From contig NZ_JAATOP010000007.1 in assembly GCF_011806565.1 (NCBI RefSeq), positions 124,001 to 188,000 of the forward strand: a stretch of 64,000 nt of DNA, given 5' to 3'. The position numbers and the translations under genes were made by a program. Of this stretch, positions 7,808-17,632 are shown piece by piece. The notes below the pieces were generated by a model. It was not told the DNA's origin. It saw only the letters and a list, made by a program, of their open reading frames with translations, and ran no database searches. The stretch is from Marivivens donghaensis. GTDB lineage: Bacteria; Pseudomonadota; Alphaproteobacteria; Rhodobacterales; Rhodobacteraceae. Every line of letters starts with the position of its first letter. Position 1 is the first letter of the stretch.

Positions 7808-8890
7808 ATGGATCGTCGTTCTTTTCTGCGCACTTCCGCGATCGGTGGTACCGCTGCAGCAGCAACTTCGCTGGCCGCACCGGTCTACGCGCAAGGTAAG
7901 CGCACTCTGACCCTCGTCACCACTTGGGGTCGTGGTCTGGCTGGCGTGCACGACGCGGCTCAGCGCTGCGCCGACAGCATCACCGCAATGACCGATGGTC
8001 AGCTGACCGTTGACCTCAAAGCTGCTGGCGAACTCGTCGGCGCGTTCGAAGTCTTCGACGCTGTGACCTCGGGTCAGGCCGACATGTACCACGGTGCCGA
8101 CTACTACTTCGTCAACCAGCACCCTGCATATGCCTACTTCACCTCGGTTCCGTTCGGCATGACTGCTCAGGAACTGGCAAACTGGTACTACTACGCCGGC
8201 GGTATGGAACTGCACGACGAACTCGGCCAGATCTTCGGTCTGAAGTCGTTCCTCGGCGGTAACACCGGCGCGCAGTCGGGTGGTTGGTTCACCAAGGAAA
8301 TCACCGGTCCGGAAGACTTCCAGGGTCTGAAGTTCCGTATGCCGGGTCTCGGCGGCGAAGCTCTCGGCAAGCTGGGCGCATCGGTTCAGAACCTTCCGGG
8401 TGCAGAAGTGTACCAGGCGCTGGCTTCGGGCGCGATCGACGGCACCGAATGGATCGGTCCGTGGGCTGACGAAAAGGCCGGTTTCCAAGAAATCACCAAG
8501 TTCTACTACACCGCTGGCTTCCACGAGCCGGGCGCAGGTCTGTCGCTCGCAATGAACCGCGACGTCTTCGACAGCCTCACCCCCGCCCAGCAGAAGATCT
8601 ACGAGATCGCCGCTGGCGAAGCACACCAGAACAACCTCGCCCAGTTCCTTTCGAACAACGGTGCGGCGCTCCAGCGTTTGCAGGCAGGCGGCGTCAAGGT
8701 TCTGGAATTCTCGGACAGCGTTTGGGATGCATTCGGCACCGCGTCGAAAGAGACCCTCGACCAGTACATGGGCGACGACATCTTCTCGCGCGTTCGCAAC
8801 TCGGCCGAAGAGTCGATGAAAGCGTCGTCGAACTGGATCACCCGTTCGGAAGGCACCTACCGTACGCAGCGTGACCGCGTTCTGGGCTAA
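7808..8890 (+). CDS. TRAP transporter solute-binding protein, TakP-like
   Basis: This 360-residue periplasmic binding protein of the DctP/TakP family begins MDRRSFLRTS, a twin-arginine signal ending near APVYAQ. Segments shared with the 2-oxo-acid binder TakP include LGGNTGAQSGGWF, LKFRMPGLGGEALGKLG and DGTEWIGPWADEK; the Arg in LKFRMP is the family's conserved carboxylate ligand. This points to import of a monocarboxylate or 2-oxo acid. The start follows GGGAGG. An upstream in-frame ATG would add an unrelated N-terminus. A hairpin separates it from the permease genes. Confidence 0.9.
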   Translation: MDRRSFLRTSAIGGTAAAATSLAAPVYAQGKRTLTLVTTWGRGLAGVHDAAQRCADSITAMTDGQLTVDLKAAGELVGAFEVFDAVTSGQADMYHGADYYFVNQHPAYAYFTSVPFGMTAQELANWYYYAGGMELHDELGQIFGLKSFLGGNTGAQSGGWFTKEITGPEDFQGLKFRMPGLGGEALGKLGASVQNLPGAEVYQALASGAIDGTEWIGPWADEKAGFQEITKFYYTAGFHEPGAGLSLAMNRDVFDSLTPAQQKIYEIAAGEAHQNNLAQFLSNNGAALQRLQAGGVKVLEFSDSVWDAFGTASKETLDQYMGDDIFSRVRNSAEESMKASSNWITRSEGTYRTQRDRVLG

Positions 8891-8914
8891 TCCCGACGTG
8901 CAGTAATCAACGGA

Positions 8915-8944
8915 CGGGCCTTTTCGGGAGACCGGAGGGGCCCG
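8915..8944 (+). other. hairpin between TRAP binding-protein and permease genes
   Basis: CGGGCC (8915-8920) pairs with GGCCCG (8939-8944) across an 18-base loop, without a T-tract. Such structures after binding-protein genes often stabilise the upstream message, giving more binding protein than permease. Confidence 0.4.
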
Positions 8945-9005
8945 CTTCATTCGGGGAGCCTGTCCGGCCTCTTGGGATGCGCCGGACGTGCCAAACGGGG
9001 ACATC

Positions 9006-9998
9006 ATGGAAGAAGAAATTGCCTGCAGCGGCTTCTTCGCTGCAAACACAGAGGGCACGATAAGCTGTCTCGACAAGTTCGAGCAGGGGAACGTCCTCCA
9101 ATGGTTCTTCGGCAACTTGCTGGAAGCCTTTTACAACCTGTTCTACGCCATCGCGCATCCGAGCCTCTGGCTCGACTGGCTGAGCTGGAACAACACCACC
9201 GAAGACAAACTGTCGCTGCTGAACTTCGTCTACTACGGAGGTTCGCTGGAGTTTCTCTTCGTCTTCTTCGTGATTGCGGCGATCCTCTCTGCGATCGGTT
9301 TCTGGAAGAACGGCTTCATGTGGGGCATGGTCCGCGTGCTCGAAGGTATCGCCAACGGCATCGGTCGCACCTTCGCTTTGGCGGGTCTGATCATGGTGAT
9401 GATCCAGATCATGATCATCTTCCTCCAGCGTGTTTTCGCGGTCAGCGAGATCACCCTCGGCTTCGGTCTCGGCTTTGCGTTCGACGTCAGCTGGTGGTCG
9501 GAAAGTCTCAAATTTTACAACGCGTTGATCGTCGCTCTTTGTGCGACTTACACGTTTGTTCAGGGCGGCCACGTCCGCGTTGACCTCGTCTATTCCAACG
9601 TCAGCTACCGCACCAAGAAAACCATCGACATGTTCGGCTCGATCGTCTTCATGCTGCCGGTCGCGCTCGTGACGTGGATGTACGGCTGGTACTTCATGTG
9701 GCGTCACCTGATCGTGCCGAATATCTCGGCCTCGGACGCGCTGGACAAAGTGATCCGCAAGGCGCCCGCCGTTCGCTGGAACGTCGAGACCATCGGCTTC
9801 AGCCCGAACGGTTTCAACGCGTATTTCCTCTTTAAAATGCTGCTGCTCTGCTACGTCGCTCTGGTGATCATGCAGGCGTTCGCCTTCTTCTTCCGCTCCT
9901 ACCTCGAGCGCAAAGAGGGCATTGCAGCCGAAGGCAAACATCTCGACCGCGACGATCTTGGCGATCCGCAGGCCGAGCTTGTGGCCGACATCCACTAA
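9006..9998 (+). CDS. TRAP transporter small permease (DctQ/TakQ-type, large form)
   Basis: This 330-residue small permease is much longer than the usual 160-230 residues. An N-terminal region of about 75 residues precedes the first membrane segment, FLFVFFVIAAILSAIGF. Further segments are LIMVMIQIMIIFLQRVF, a stretch around ALCATYTFVQGGHVRVDLVY with the typical DctQ HVRVD motif, SIVFMLPVALVTWMYGWYF and MLLLCYVALVIMQAFAFFF. It couples the binding protein to the large permease. I choose ATG 9006 over 8988 because the longer form adds only MPNGDI with no ribosome site. Confidence 0.88.
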   Translation: MEEEIACSGFFAANTEGTISCLDKFEQGNVLQWFFGNLLEAFYNLFYAIAHPSLWLDWLSWNNTTEDKLSLLNFVYYGGSLEFLFVFFVIAAILSAIGFWKNGFMWGMVRVLEGIANGIGRTFALAGLIMVMIQIMIIFLQRVFAVSEITLGFGLGFAFDVSWWSESLKFYNALIVALCATYTFVQGGHVRVDLVYSNVSYRTKKTIDMFGSIVFMLPVALVTWMYGWYFMWRHLIVPNISASDALDKVIRKAPAVRWNVETIGFSPNGFNAYFLFKMLLLCYVALVIMQAFAFFFRSYLERKEGIAAEGKHLDRDDLGDPQAELVADIH

Positions 9999-10016
9999 GC
10001 GAAGGACACGAAAAGA

Positions 10017-12362
10017 ATGTTCGGACTTGATGGCGTAGAAATCGGCCTCATCATCGTATTCCTCAGCCTGTTCGGAGCAATCCTGTCAGGCTTCCCCGTA
10101 GCTTTTTCGATCGGCGGCGCTGCTGTCGTATCGTTCGTGATCATCGCGGCGCTCGATAGCGCCGGCCTGCTGATCCACCAAGGCATCGACACTTACTCCG
10201 ACGCCTACAACGCGCTCATTGCAGATGGCGTGAGACCGGATGCGATATCCGTGTTCACCTATCCCGACCTCCCACGAGAAGCCATTTCGGTCTTCCCGCA
10301 GGGTTGGGAAACCGCAATGGACCGCAACATCGCGTTCATCGTGAACCGCATGAACGAGCGCGTTCTCGCAGGTCAGTCCATCGAGACTCTGCTGGCCGTT
10401 CTGATGTTCGTTCTGATGGGCATCATGCTGGAGCGTTCGCGTATCGCTGACGAGCTGCTGACCAAAATGGCTAACATCTTCGGCCCGCTTCCGGGCGGTC
10501 TGGCGGTGTCCATCGTGGTTGTGGGTGCGTTCCTTGCGGCATCGACCGGCATCGTCGGCGCGACCGTTGTGACCATGGGCCTGCTCGCGCTGCCGACCAT
10601 GCTCAAGAACAAGTACTCGCCGGAACTGGCAACGGGCGTCATCGCGGCATCCGGTACGCTGGGCCAGATCATCCCTCCGTCCATCGTGATCGTGCTTCTC
10701 GGCACGCTGGCAGGTGACCTCTATTCGGCGGCTCAGGAAGACCGTGCACAGCTCGCTGGCTGTACCGATGCGCTGACTCTTCTGGGTGAGCCCGCGGTTG
10801 TTTCGGTCGGTACGCTGTTCCAGGCTGCGATGCTGCCGGGCATTATGCTCGCGCTGCTCTACGCGCTTTACGCCTTTGGTTACGCGCTGCTGAACCCGTC
10901 GCGTGCCCCTGCGGTGCAGATGGCCGGAGCCTCGACGTCGATGTCGACGCGCGGTGAAAAGCTGACTTACTTCCTCGGTGTTCCTGCCGCTGCCGTGATC
11001 TTCACGATCATTCTGGGGCAGGTGGGCATCGTGGGTAGCCAGTCGTTCATCGTCGACAGCTACACCGACGCAGGTCAGACCGCATCGCTGCGAACCAACG
11101 TCAGCGAACAGTGTCAGGCAAGCATGATCGACCTTCACGGTCAGGAAGCTTGGGACACCGCAGTTGCCGAACAGGACGCGATCAATGCGGCTGGCGGCGT
11201 TGCCGAAGCCCGTCAGCTGTCGGAAGAAGAGCGCTCCGCTCTGATCGCCGAAAAGATCGAGACCGCACCGAAGCTGGGCGTTGGCCTGTCGCTTCTGGTC
11301 ATGATCATCGCGATTGTTCTGTCCGCAGGCCGCGGCATCAACCCGCTGGGCGATCACAAGCCGCTCATCGTGGGTGCCGTCGGTGCGCTTCTGATCCTGC
11401 TGGTGGACTATCTGTTCATCACGCCGGTGACGTCGTCGGGCGTGACGTTCCTGTGGATCCTGTTCCCGCTGATCCTCGCCTACATCGGTGTCCGCTCCGC
11501 TGCGGGTGAGCTGGCGAAGAACGACATCGTCAAGGTGGTCTTCCCGCCGCTCGTCCTGATCGTCGCCGTTCTCGGCTCGATCCTCGGCGGTGTGACCAAC
11601 CCGACCCCTGCGGCTGCGCTGGGCGCGGGCGGTGCGATCCTGCTGGCTGCTGGCCGTAAACTTGCCGATGCTGGCAAGTCGGCCAAGCCGGTGATCTACA
11701 CTGCCATCGCTATCGTCTTGATGCTGATCATCGGCACCAACTTCGATATGCGCACCGGACCGAATATGACGGTCGAGAACATGATTGCGTTCGGCCTTGC
11801 CTACGCGATGTTCCTCTTCTCGATGTTCGGCATCCTGTGGTCGTGCTGGATCCTGTGGACGATGGGCGTGCTGTCGCCGGTCGTGCGCGAAACCACGAAG
11901 GTCACGTCGATGGTATTCACCATCCTGATCGGCTCGCAGCTTCTGAACCTCGTGCTGATCTCCTTCGGTGGTGAGCACTACATTCAGGACTTCCTGCGGT
12001 CGTTCTCGAACGAGTGGACCGCGTTCCTGATCGTGATGTTGGTGCTGTTCATGCTCGGCTTCGTGCTCGACTTTCTCGAGATCATCTACATTGTGATCCC
12101 GATTGTCGGTCCGGTCATCTACGGCGGCTCGTTCGATCCGAAGTGGGTTACCATCATGATCGCCGTGAACCTTCAGACCTCGTTCCTGACCCCGCCGTTC
12201 GGCTTCGCGCTGTTCTATCTGCGCGGCGTTGCTCCGAAAGAGGTCACGACCGGTCACATCTACCGCGGTGTCATCCCGTTCGTCATCATCCAGATGGCTG
12301 CCCTGCTGCTGCTCGCGCTGGTGCCGTCCGTGGTGACGATCGTACCGAACCTGCTGAACTGA
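10017..12362 (+). CDS. TRAP transporter large permease (DctM, extended form)
   Basis: This 781-residue large permease is the ion-coupled translocation channel of the TRAP system. It is nearly twice the usual DctM length of about 430. Core DctM signatures are GATVVTMGLLALPTML, ASGTLGQIIPPSIVIVLLG and, near the end, VNLQTSFLTPPFGFALFYLRGV. Extra material comprises a soluble loop near residues 60-110, a soluble loop around 345-420 (acidic, EEERSALIAEKIE) and additional hydrophobic segments in the middle. It starts 18 bases after the small permease gene. The extended form is known from TakM-like TRAP systems. Confidence 0.92.
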   Translation: MFGLDGVEIGLIIVFLSLFGAILSGFPVAFSIGGAAVVSFVIIAALDSAGLLIHQGIDTYSDAYNALIADGVRPDAISVFTYPDLPREAISVFPQGWETAMDRNIAFIVNRMNERVLAGQSIETLLAVLMFVLMGIMLERSRIADELLTKMANIFGPLPGGLAVSIVVVGAFLAASTGIVGATVVTMGLLALPTMLKNKYSPELATGVIAASGTLGQIIPPSIVIVLLGTLAGDLYSAAQEDRAQLAGCTDALTLLGEPAVVSVGTLFQAAMLPGIMLALLYALYAFGYALLNPSRAPAVQMAGASTSMSTRGEKLTYFLGVPAAAVIFTIILGQVGIVGSQSFIVDSYTDAGQTASLRTNVSEQCQASMIDLHGQEAWDTAVAEQDAINAAGGVAEARQLSEEERSALIAEKIETAPKLGVGLSLLVMIIAIVLSAGRGINPLGDHKPLIVGAVGALLILLVDYLFITPVTSSGVTFLWILFPLILAYIGVRSAAGELAKNDIVKVVFPPLVLIVAVLGSILGGVTNPTPAAALGAGGAILLAAGRKLADAGKSAKPVIYTAIAIVLMLIIGTNFDMRTGPNMTVENMIAFGLAYAMFLFSMFGILWSCWILWTMGVLSPVVRETTKVTSMVFTILIGSQLLNLVLISFGGEHYIQDFLRSFSNEWTAFLIVMLVLFMLGFVLDFLEIIYIVIPIVGPVIYGGSFDPKWVTIMIAVNLQTSFLTPPFGFALFYLRGVAPKEVTTGHIYRGVIPFVIIQMAALLLLALVPSVVTIVPNLLN

Positions 12363-12403
12363 TAGGGGAGGCGCGGCTGGTCCGCGCCTTCACCAAAAAC
12401 GAA

Positions 12404-12429
12404 GGGCCGCGTCTGACGCGGCCCTTTTT
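12404..12429 (+). terminator. intrinsic terminator of the first TRAP operon
   Basis: GGGCCGCG (12404-12411) pairs with CGCGGCCC (12417-12424) and is followed by TTTTT. It lies 42 bases after the permease stop and just before the end of the convergent bpt gene. Confidence 0.85.
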
Positions 12430-12431
12430 CG

Positions 12432-13256
12432 TTAGTAGGCTTTGGTATCGGGAAGCTGGATCTTCGCCACCTGCGCCGCGATGGGCTCGACCTCCAACGG
12501 GTCGGTTGTCGCGGCATACTCTTCGGGATCGCCCAGCACCCGCCACTCGTTCTTGTAAAAGATCTCGAGCGGCTTGAAGTTCGCCTTGTAGCGCATCTTC
12601 TGACTGCCAGGCACCCAGTAGCCGAGATAGACGTAGGGCAGGCCCAGCTCGATCGCGAGGTTGATGTGATCGAGGATCAGGTACGTGCCGAGCGACGCCT
12701 TCGTGTCCGAGGTATCGAAGAACGAATAGACCATGCTCAGCCCGTCATCGAGGATGTCGGTCAGGCACACGGCCTTCAGCGCATTGTTGTCGCCTTCGAT
12801 GCTGGAGCGGTATTCGACCACGCGCGAACGGATCGGGGTTTCTTCGACCATGGCTGCGAATTCGAACAGGTCCATGTCGGCCATGCCGCCGGTCGCGTGG
12901 CGCTGGTCAAGGTAACGGCGGAAGAGGTCATACTGCTCTTCGGTCGCCCAAGGGGTCGTTGCGGTGCGCTTCAGATAATCGTTGCGCGCCATGATCCGGC
13001 GCTGCGTGCGTGCGGTCTGAAACTCTGCCACGGGGATACGCGCGGACAGACAGGCCGAACATTCTGCGCAGGACGGACGGTAGAGAACGTTCTGCGAGCG
13101 GCGGAAGCCTTGCTTCGACAGCGCATCATTCAGACGTTCGGCGCCTTCGCCCTGTAGCGCTGTGAACAGCTTACGCTCCATCCGCCCGTCCAGATAAGGA
13201 CAGGGTTGCGGGGCGGTTACATAAAACTGTGGCGCTATGGGAAGCGTATGGCGCAT
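12432..13256 (-). CDS. bpt: aspartate/glutamate leucyltransferase Bpt (ATE family)
   Basis: This 274-residue member of the arginyltransferase (ATE) family, bacterial Bpt branch, adds leucine to N-terminal Asp/Glu and so marks proteins for ClpS/ClpAP degradation by the N-end rule. The N-terminal cysteine cluster appears as [13 protein letters not shown] and [13 protein letters not shown], and the GNAT-like C-terminal half includes SMVYSFFD and YVYLGYWV. Length fits the family. It is transcribed from RDD-side DNA, 82 bases downstream of that gene. Confidence 0.92.
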   Translation of the reverse strand: MRHTLPIAPQFYVTAPQPCPYLDGRMERKLFTALQGEGAERLNDALSKQGFRRSQNVLYRPSCAECSACLSARIPVAEFQTARTQRRIMARNDYLKRTATTPWATEEQYDLFRRYLDQRHATGGMADMDLFEFAAMVEETPIRSRVVEYRSSIEGDNNALKAVCLTDILDDGLSMVYSFFDTSDTKASLGTYLILDHINLAIELGLPYVYLGYWVPGSQKMRYKANFKPLEIFYKNEWRVLGDPEEYAATTDPLEVEPIAAQVAKIQLPDTKAY

Positions 13257-13338
13257 GATCTAACAACTAAAATTTGGCGCGAGGGGGCACCTCACGCCAT
13301 TTACAGTGTAGGATCTTTAACGGTCTTCCGCTCCGGAC

Positions 13339-13791
13339 TTATAGGGAGCGATTGATCGCTGCGGTGCCCAGAATGAGGTCCGTAAGACCCTGCTTACGTT
13401 GGGACACTAACATCATCAGGATAGAGATCAACTGTAGAGGGGCCACACCAAAGGACACATACAGACCCAGCGTGTGCATAAACGCCGTTCCGCTATCGAG
13501 CGGGGCGCCATCGTTGCGGCGGATCTCGACCGACATCATGCGCATTCCCCACGTCGCCGATTTGTTGCTCAGCGTCCACCAGCGGTAAACAAAGCCGACC
13601 ACAAGCGAGAAGGCGGGGAAGAAGAACAGCGCGGTGAATGCTGTCAGCGGAGTGATGATGACAGCGGCCAGACCGATGATCGTGATGTCGATCAGCCACG
13701 CGAACGCGCGCTTGGTCCGGACGCTTTTGTAGAATTCGGGCCGCGTATCCGGATCGGGAAGGCCGTCATAGTAGAAATCAGTCGAGGTCAT
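13339..13791 (-). CDS. RDD family membrane protein
   Basis: This 150-residue membrane protein carries the RDD-family signature (KRAFAWLIDITIIGLAAVI) and the typical SNKSATWGMRMMSVEIRR segment between membrane helices. Two or three hydrophobic segments are visible. Function is unknown; some RDD proteins are ion exchangers. It lies between the DUF2852 gene and bpt on the same strand. Confidence 0.85.
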   Translation of the reverse strand: MTSTDFYYDGLPDPDTRPEFYKSVRTKRAFAWLIDITIIGLAAVIITPLTAFTALFFFPAFSLVVGFVYRWWTLSNKSATWGMRMMSVEIRRNDGAPLDSGTAFMHTLGLYVSFGVAPLQLISILMMLVSQRKQGLTDLILGTAAINRSL

Positions 13792-13853
13792 GTGTCGTCC
13801 TGTTGTGCCAGAGGTGCGCGGCCCGAGACGGGCCGCACGTGGTGCAGAGGCAA

Positions 13854-14300
13854 TCAGGCCTCGGCGTGGGTTTCGGTCTGCGGAGCCGTTTCACGCGGAG
13901 CGCGGGCGCGCTCGTCCATGAACTGGTCGAACTCCGACTTGTCTTTCGCGGCGCGCAGACGCTCAAGGAACGCCTCGAAGTCGTCCTGCTCCTGCTGGAG
14001 GCGGCGCAGGGTTTCTTCGCGGTAGGCGTCGAACGCGCTGTTGCCGGTGCTGCGCTGCGGGCCGAAGCTGCGGGCAGCACGGTTATGGCGGGATTTGTTG
14101 CAACCTTTGTTAAACATACGTTTGCTCCAGATCATATAGGCAAGAAGGGCGAGGCCAACAGGCCAGAAAAAGACGAAGCCGAGGACCATTGCAGCGATCC
14201 ATGCTCCTTTGCCGCGTGCGTCCAGCCAGTTTTCTGCCTGACGCAGCCAGCTTTGATGGGGCCGGCTTTGGGCGTAGTCATAACTTGTCGTATCAGTCAT
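13854..14300 (-). CDS. DUF2852 family protein
   Basis: This 148-residue protein has a single hydrophobic stretch (AWIAAMVLGFVFFWPVGLALLAYMIW) followed by a basic segment and a C-terminal charged helical region rich in Arg and Glu (AYREETLRRLQQEQDDFEAF). This matches the DUF2852 family of alphaproteobacteria, whose function is not known. A proline/alanine-rich tail ends the protein. It is read towards the RDD gene, 62 bases away. Confidence 0.8.
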   Translation of the reverse strand: MTDTTSYDYAQSRPHQSWLRQAENWLDARGKGAWIAAMVLGFVFFWPVGLALLAYMIWSKRMFNKGCNKSRHNRAARSFGPQRSTGNSAFDAYREETLRRLQQEQDDFEAFLERLRAAKDKSEFDQFMDERARAPRETAPQTETHAEA

Positions 14301-14573
14301 CGAGGGCTCCTGTGCCGAAGGATGTAAATGCTTTTCACATTTCCAATATTGGTATCGGACGGCTCGCCTACAAGGGCAAAATGTTAAAGACTGTTACATT
14401 TTCGGATGACGTTAGGGTAACTGCCTGAAAGTAAAAGATATTAACTTTCGGGTGGTAAGGAAAACATGCCCTGCGAATAAGGGGTTATGCGGCGGTTGCG
14501 CTCTGTCGCACAGGGTGAGGGCGGCTCTATTTGCCAGATTGACGCTGACGGAAAGCGGGTGAAAAGTGATCTC

Positions 14574-17333
14574 ATGACATTCGACTCCCGCATCACCCGA
14601 CTGCCCCGTGCCTACGAACCCGACCGCGCTGCCGATACGCTCGCGGTCCTGCCCGAGGTCACGGGCGTCATGCGCGACTTGCTCTACGGTGTTGCGGGGA
14701 GCAGCCCGTACCTTTCTGGTCTCATGCAAAAGGAAGCGGAGTGGTTCATTGCAGCGCTTGATGATCCCGAAGCTTCCGTGGCGGAAGTTCTCGAACTTGT
14801 GCGCACGCTTGAGGTCGATCAGCTGCGCAGCGGCCTGCGCCAAGCCAAACGGCGGATCGCGCTAATGACCGGCGTTGCCGATGTGGGCGGCGTCTGGGGA
14901 CTGGAGACCGTCACGGGCACGCTGTCCGATTTCGCGGATGTGGCGGTCGATACCGCGCTCAAACGGCTTGTCGGAGCCGAGATCGCACGCGGCAAGATCC
15001 CCGGCATGACCGATGACGACGCGGCGACCGCTGGCGGCCTGTTTGCGCTGGCGATGGGCAAAGGCGGGGCGGGGGAGCTGAATTATTCCTCCGACATCGA
15101 CCTGATCGTGCTGTTTGACAACGACCGGCTGGACGAGGACAACTACGACGACGCCCGCGCGTCCTTCATCCGCGCGACGCGCAAGATGACCACCTTGTTG
15201 TCCGAACAGACGGCGGAAGGCTACGTCTTCCGCACCGACCTGCGCCTGCGCCCCGATGCGAGCGTGACGCCTGTGTGTCTGTCGATCGCAGCGGCGGAGC
15301 ACTATTACGAAAGCGTCGGCCGGACGTGGGAGCGCGCCGCCTATATCAAAGCGCGATCCGCCGCCGGTGATGTGAAAGCTGGCGAGGCGTTTCTGGAAAC
15401 GCTCCGACCGTTCGTCTGGCGCAAGCACCTCGACTTTGCCGCCATTCAGGACGCGCACGACATGCGCCTGCGCATCCGCGATCACAAAGGACTGCATGGC
15501 GCGCTGAACCTCGACGGGCACAACATCAAACTGGGGCGGGGCGGCATCCGCGAGATCGAATTTTTTACCCAGACCCGCCAGCTCATTGCAGGTGGCCGCG
15601 ATCCGAGCCTGCGCACTCGCGAAACCCGCCGCGGGTTGGATCGGCTTGCCGCTGCCGGATGGGTCGAGGCTGATGACGCGGTGAAGCTCTACGACCACTA
15701 CAGTTTCCACCGCGAGGTCGAACACCGCCTTCAGATGATTAACGACCAGCAAACGCATACGCTTCCCAACTCGGCTGAAGGCTGGGAACGGTTGGCGGCC
15801 TTCATGGGGCGCGACGTCCCCGAACTGCGTGCAGAGCTGGAGCAACGGAGCCACGAGGTCCACGCACTGACCGAAGGGTTCTTTGCCCCTGACGAGCCCG
15901 CGCCTGCTGCCGACACCTTCGGCAAGGACATCGAGGCGGCATGGCTGGGTTATCCCGCGTTCCGTTCGGAGCGGGCAGTAGAGCTGTTCAAACGGGTGCG
16001 CCCCGAAATCTTCGACCGCCTCAAACAGTCGGCAAAGCCCGAAGAGGCGCTCCTGCAATTCGACGGATTTCTCAAAGGCTTACCCGCCGGAGTTCAACTG
16101 TTTTCGCTGTTCGAAGCGAACCCGCAGCTCACCCGTTTGATCGTCGACATCTGTGCGACAGCCCCCGCGCTTGCCCAGTATCTGTCCCGCAACGCATCCG
16201 TTTTCGACATGGTGATCGGCGGCAGTTTCTTCGATCCGTGGCCTTCGCTGGATGACCTCCGGCAGTCGCTGGACCGGTCCATGGCCGAGGCCGAAGACTA
16301 CGAATCCAAGCTGAACATGGCCCGCCGCTGGATGAAGGAATGGCACTTCCGCGTCGGCGTTCACCACCTTCAGGGCCTCGTGTCCGCGCAGGAAAGCGGG
16401 GAGCAATACAGCGATCTGGCGGAGGCTGTGATCTCTGGCCTGTGGCCCATTGTGGTCGAGGAATTCAGCCGCAAGCACGGCACGCCGCCGGGGCGCGGAG
16501 CTGTGGTGCTCGGCATGGGGTCGCTCGGTGCGCGGCGGCTCAATGCAGGCTCGGACCTCGATCTGATCATGATTTACGACGCGGATGGAGTGGATAACTC
16601 CGATGGCCGCAGGCCGCTGGCAACGCGCCCCTATTACGCCCGCCTGACCCAAGCGCTTCTGACTGCCGTCACCGCGCCGATGGGCGAGGGCAAGCTCTAC
16701 GAGGTCGACATGCGCCTGCGCCCTTCAGGCCGTCAGGGGCCGGTGGCGACCTCGCTCAATTCGTTCGACATGTACCAGCGTGACGAGGCATGGACGTGGG
16801 AGCACCTTGCGCTCACCCGTGCGCGGCCCATCGCAGGGGCCGAGGATCTAGCCGAGGAAGTCGAGGCGCTCCGCCAGCAGATCCTCGCAGAGAAATCTAA
16901 TGGCGAAACCGTGCTCACTGACGTGGCCGACATGCGCCGCCGCATAGCCGAAGCAAAGGCGCCGCAAGGAGCTTGGGACGCGAAAATCGGGGCGGGGCGC
17001 TTGCAGGATGTGGAGCTTTGCGCGCAGACCGCCGCGCTCCGTGCTGGTTCTGCCGCCCGCAATGTGCCCGAGCAGATTGCTGCCGGTGTCGCCTCCGGAT
17101 GGTTCAATGCCGCGGATGAAGCTGCCTTGTGCAACGCGGCGAATCTATTCTGGCAATTGCAGGCCGCCGCGCGGCTGCTCACTGGCGGCAAGCTGGACCC
17201 CGATGAACTGGGCGAGGGCGGACGTCGATTTATTTTGCGGGAGACCGGCTTTGCGGATACCGAGGCGCTACGCATCGCGATGGACGAGACGGCAAATGCG
17301 GCCGACCAGGTTATCTCTCGCCTCTTGGAATAG
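14574..17333 (+). CDS. glnE: glutamine synthetase adenylyltransferase/adenylyl-removing enzyme
   Basis: This 919-residue bifunctional enzyme adds and removes AMP on glutamine synthetase in response to nitrogen status. The N-terminal removing domain has the nucleotidyltransferase signature GGAGELNYSSDIDLIVLF and the C-terminal adenylylating domain has GSLGARRLNAGSDLDLIMIY, each followed by paired FRTDLRLRP or EVDMRLRPSG motifs. The start MTFDSRITRLP at 14574 agrees with family length; an upstream ATG at 14487 would add 29 unrelated residues. A short conserved gene follows after seven bases. Confidence 0.96.
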   Translation: MTFDSRITRLPRAYEPDRAADTLAVLPEVTGVMRDLLYGVAGSSPYLSGLMQKEAEWFIAALDDPEASVAEVLELVRTLEVDQLRSGLRQAKRRIALMTGVADVGGVWGLETVTGTLSDFADVAVDTALKRLVGAEIARGKIPGMTDDDAATAGGLFALAMGKGGAGELNYSSDIDLIVLFDNDRLDEDNYDDARASFIRATRKMTTLLSEQTAEGYVFRTDLRLRPDASVTPVCLSIAAAEHYYESVGRTWERAAYIKARSAAGDVKAGEAFLETLRPFVWRKHLDFAAIQDAHDMRLRIRDHKGLHGALNLDGHNIKLGRGGIREIEFFTQTRQLIAGGRDPSLRTRETRRGLDRLAAAGWVEADDAVKLYDHYSFHREVEHRLQMINDQQTHTLPNSAEGWERLAAFMGRDVPELRAELEQRSHEVHALTEGFFAPDEPAPAADTFGKDIEAAWLGYPAFRSERAVELFKRVRPEIFDRLKQSAKPEEALLQFDGFLKGLPAGVQLFSLFEANPQLTRLIVDICATAPALAQYLSRNASVFDMVIGGSFFDPWPSLDDLRQSLDRSMAEAEDYESKLNMARRWMKEWHFRVGVHHLQGLVSAQESGEQYSDLAEAVISGLWPIVVEEFSRKHGTPPGRGAVVLGMGSLGARRLNAGSDLDLIMIYDADGVDNSDGRRPLATRPYYARLTQALLTAVTAPMGEGKLYEVDMRLRPSGRQGPVATSLNSFDMYQRDEAWTWEHLALTRARPIAGAEDLAEEVEALRQQILAEKSNGETVLTDVADMRRRIAEAKAPQGAWDAKIGAGRLQDVELCAQTAALRAGSAARNVPEQIAAGVASGWFNAADEAALCNAANLFWQLQAAARLLTGGKLDPDELGEGGRRFILRETGFADTEALRIAMDETANAADQVISRLLE

Positions 17334-17340
17334 GCGCCAC

Positions 17341-17616
17341 ATGGCTCAAGACGATATCGACCCGACGGGTCTGATCCGTGAATCCTACCGTATCGACGGG
17401 ATCACGCTCGAAGAATGCCGCAGCATTTTCTTTGACTGGGCGCTGAAAACTCCGCTCGGATCGGACACCAATGCCAACGTTCGCGGCCTTCTGGCCCGTT
17501 ACGAAGGCGGCAATCCGCATCACCCGATGACCGGCGTGCTCAAAGAAGCGCTGGATCAGCCGACCGCACCAAAGCGTCGCGGCGGCCGTTCGGCGCGCGT
17601 GACCGATCAGCAATAA
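17341..17616 (+). CDS. conserved hypothetical protein downstream of glnE
   Basis: This 91-residue hydrophilic protein (MAQDDIDPTGLIRESYRIDG) starts seven bases after glnE. It has an acidic N-terminal half with LEECRSIFFDWALKTP and a basic, Arg-rich C-terminus. I recognise no named domain. Tight spacing suggests co-transcription with glnE. It is probably a small soluble protein found in related genomes. Confidence 0.7.
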   Translation: MAQDDIDPTGLIRESYRIDGITLEECRSIFFDWALKTPLGSDTNANVRGLLARYEGGNPHHPMTGVLKEALDQPTAPKRRGGRSARVTDQQ

Positions 17617-17632
17617 AAGGCAGGCGCAGCGG

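Noticed and set aside
10086-12257. 723-codon open frame antisense to the first TRAP large permease
   Set aside because: It is a shadow of codon bias in a high-GC gene. The sequence is rich in His, Arg and Asp repeats without any domain, while the sense frame is a clear DctM.
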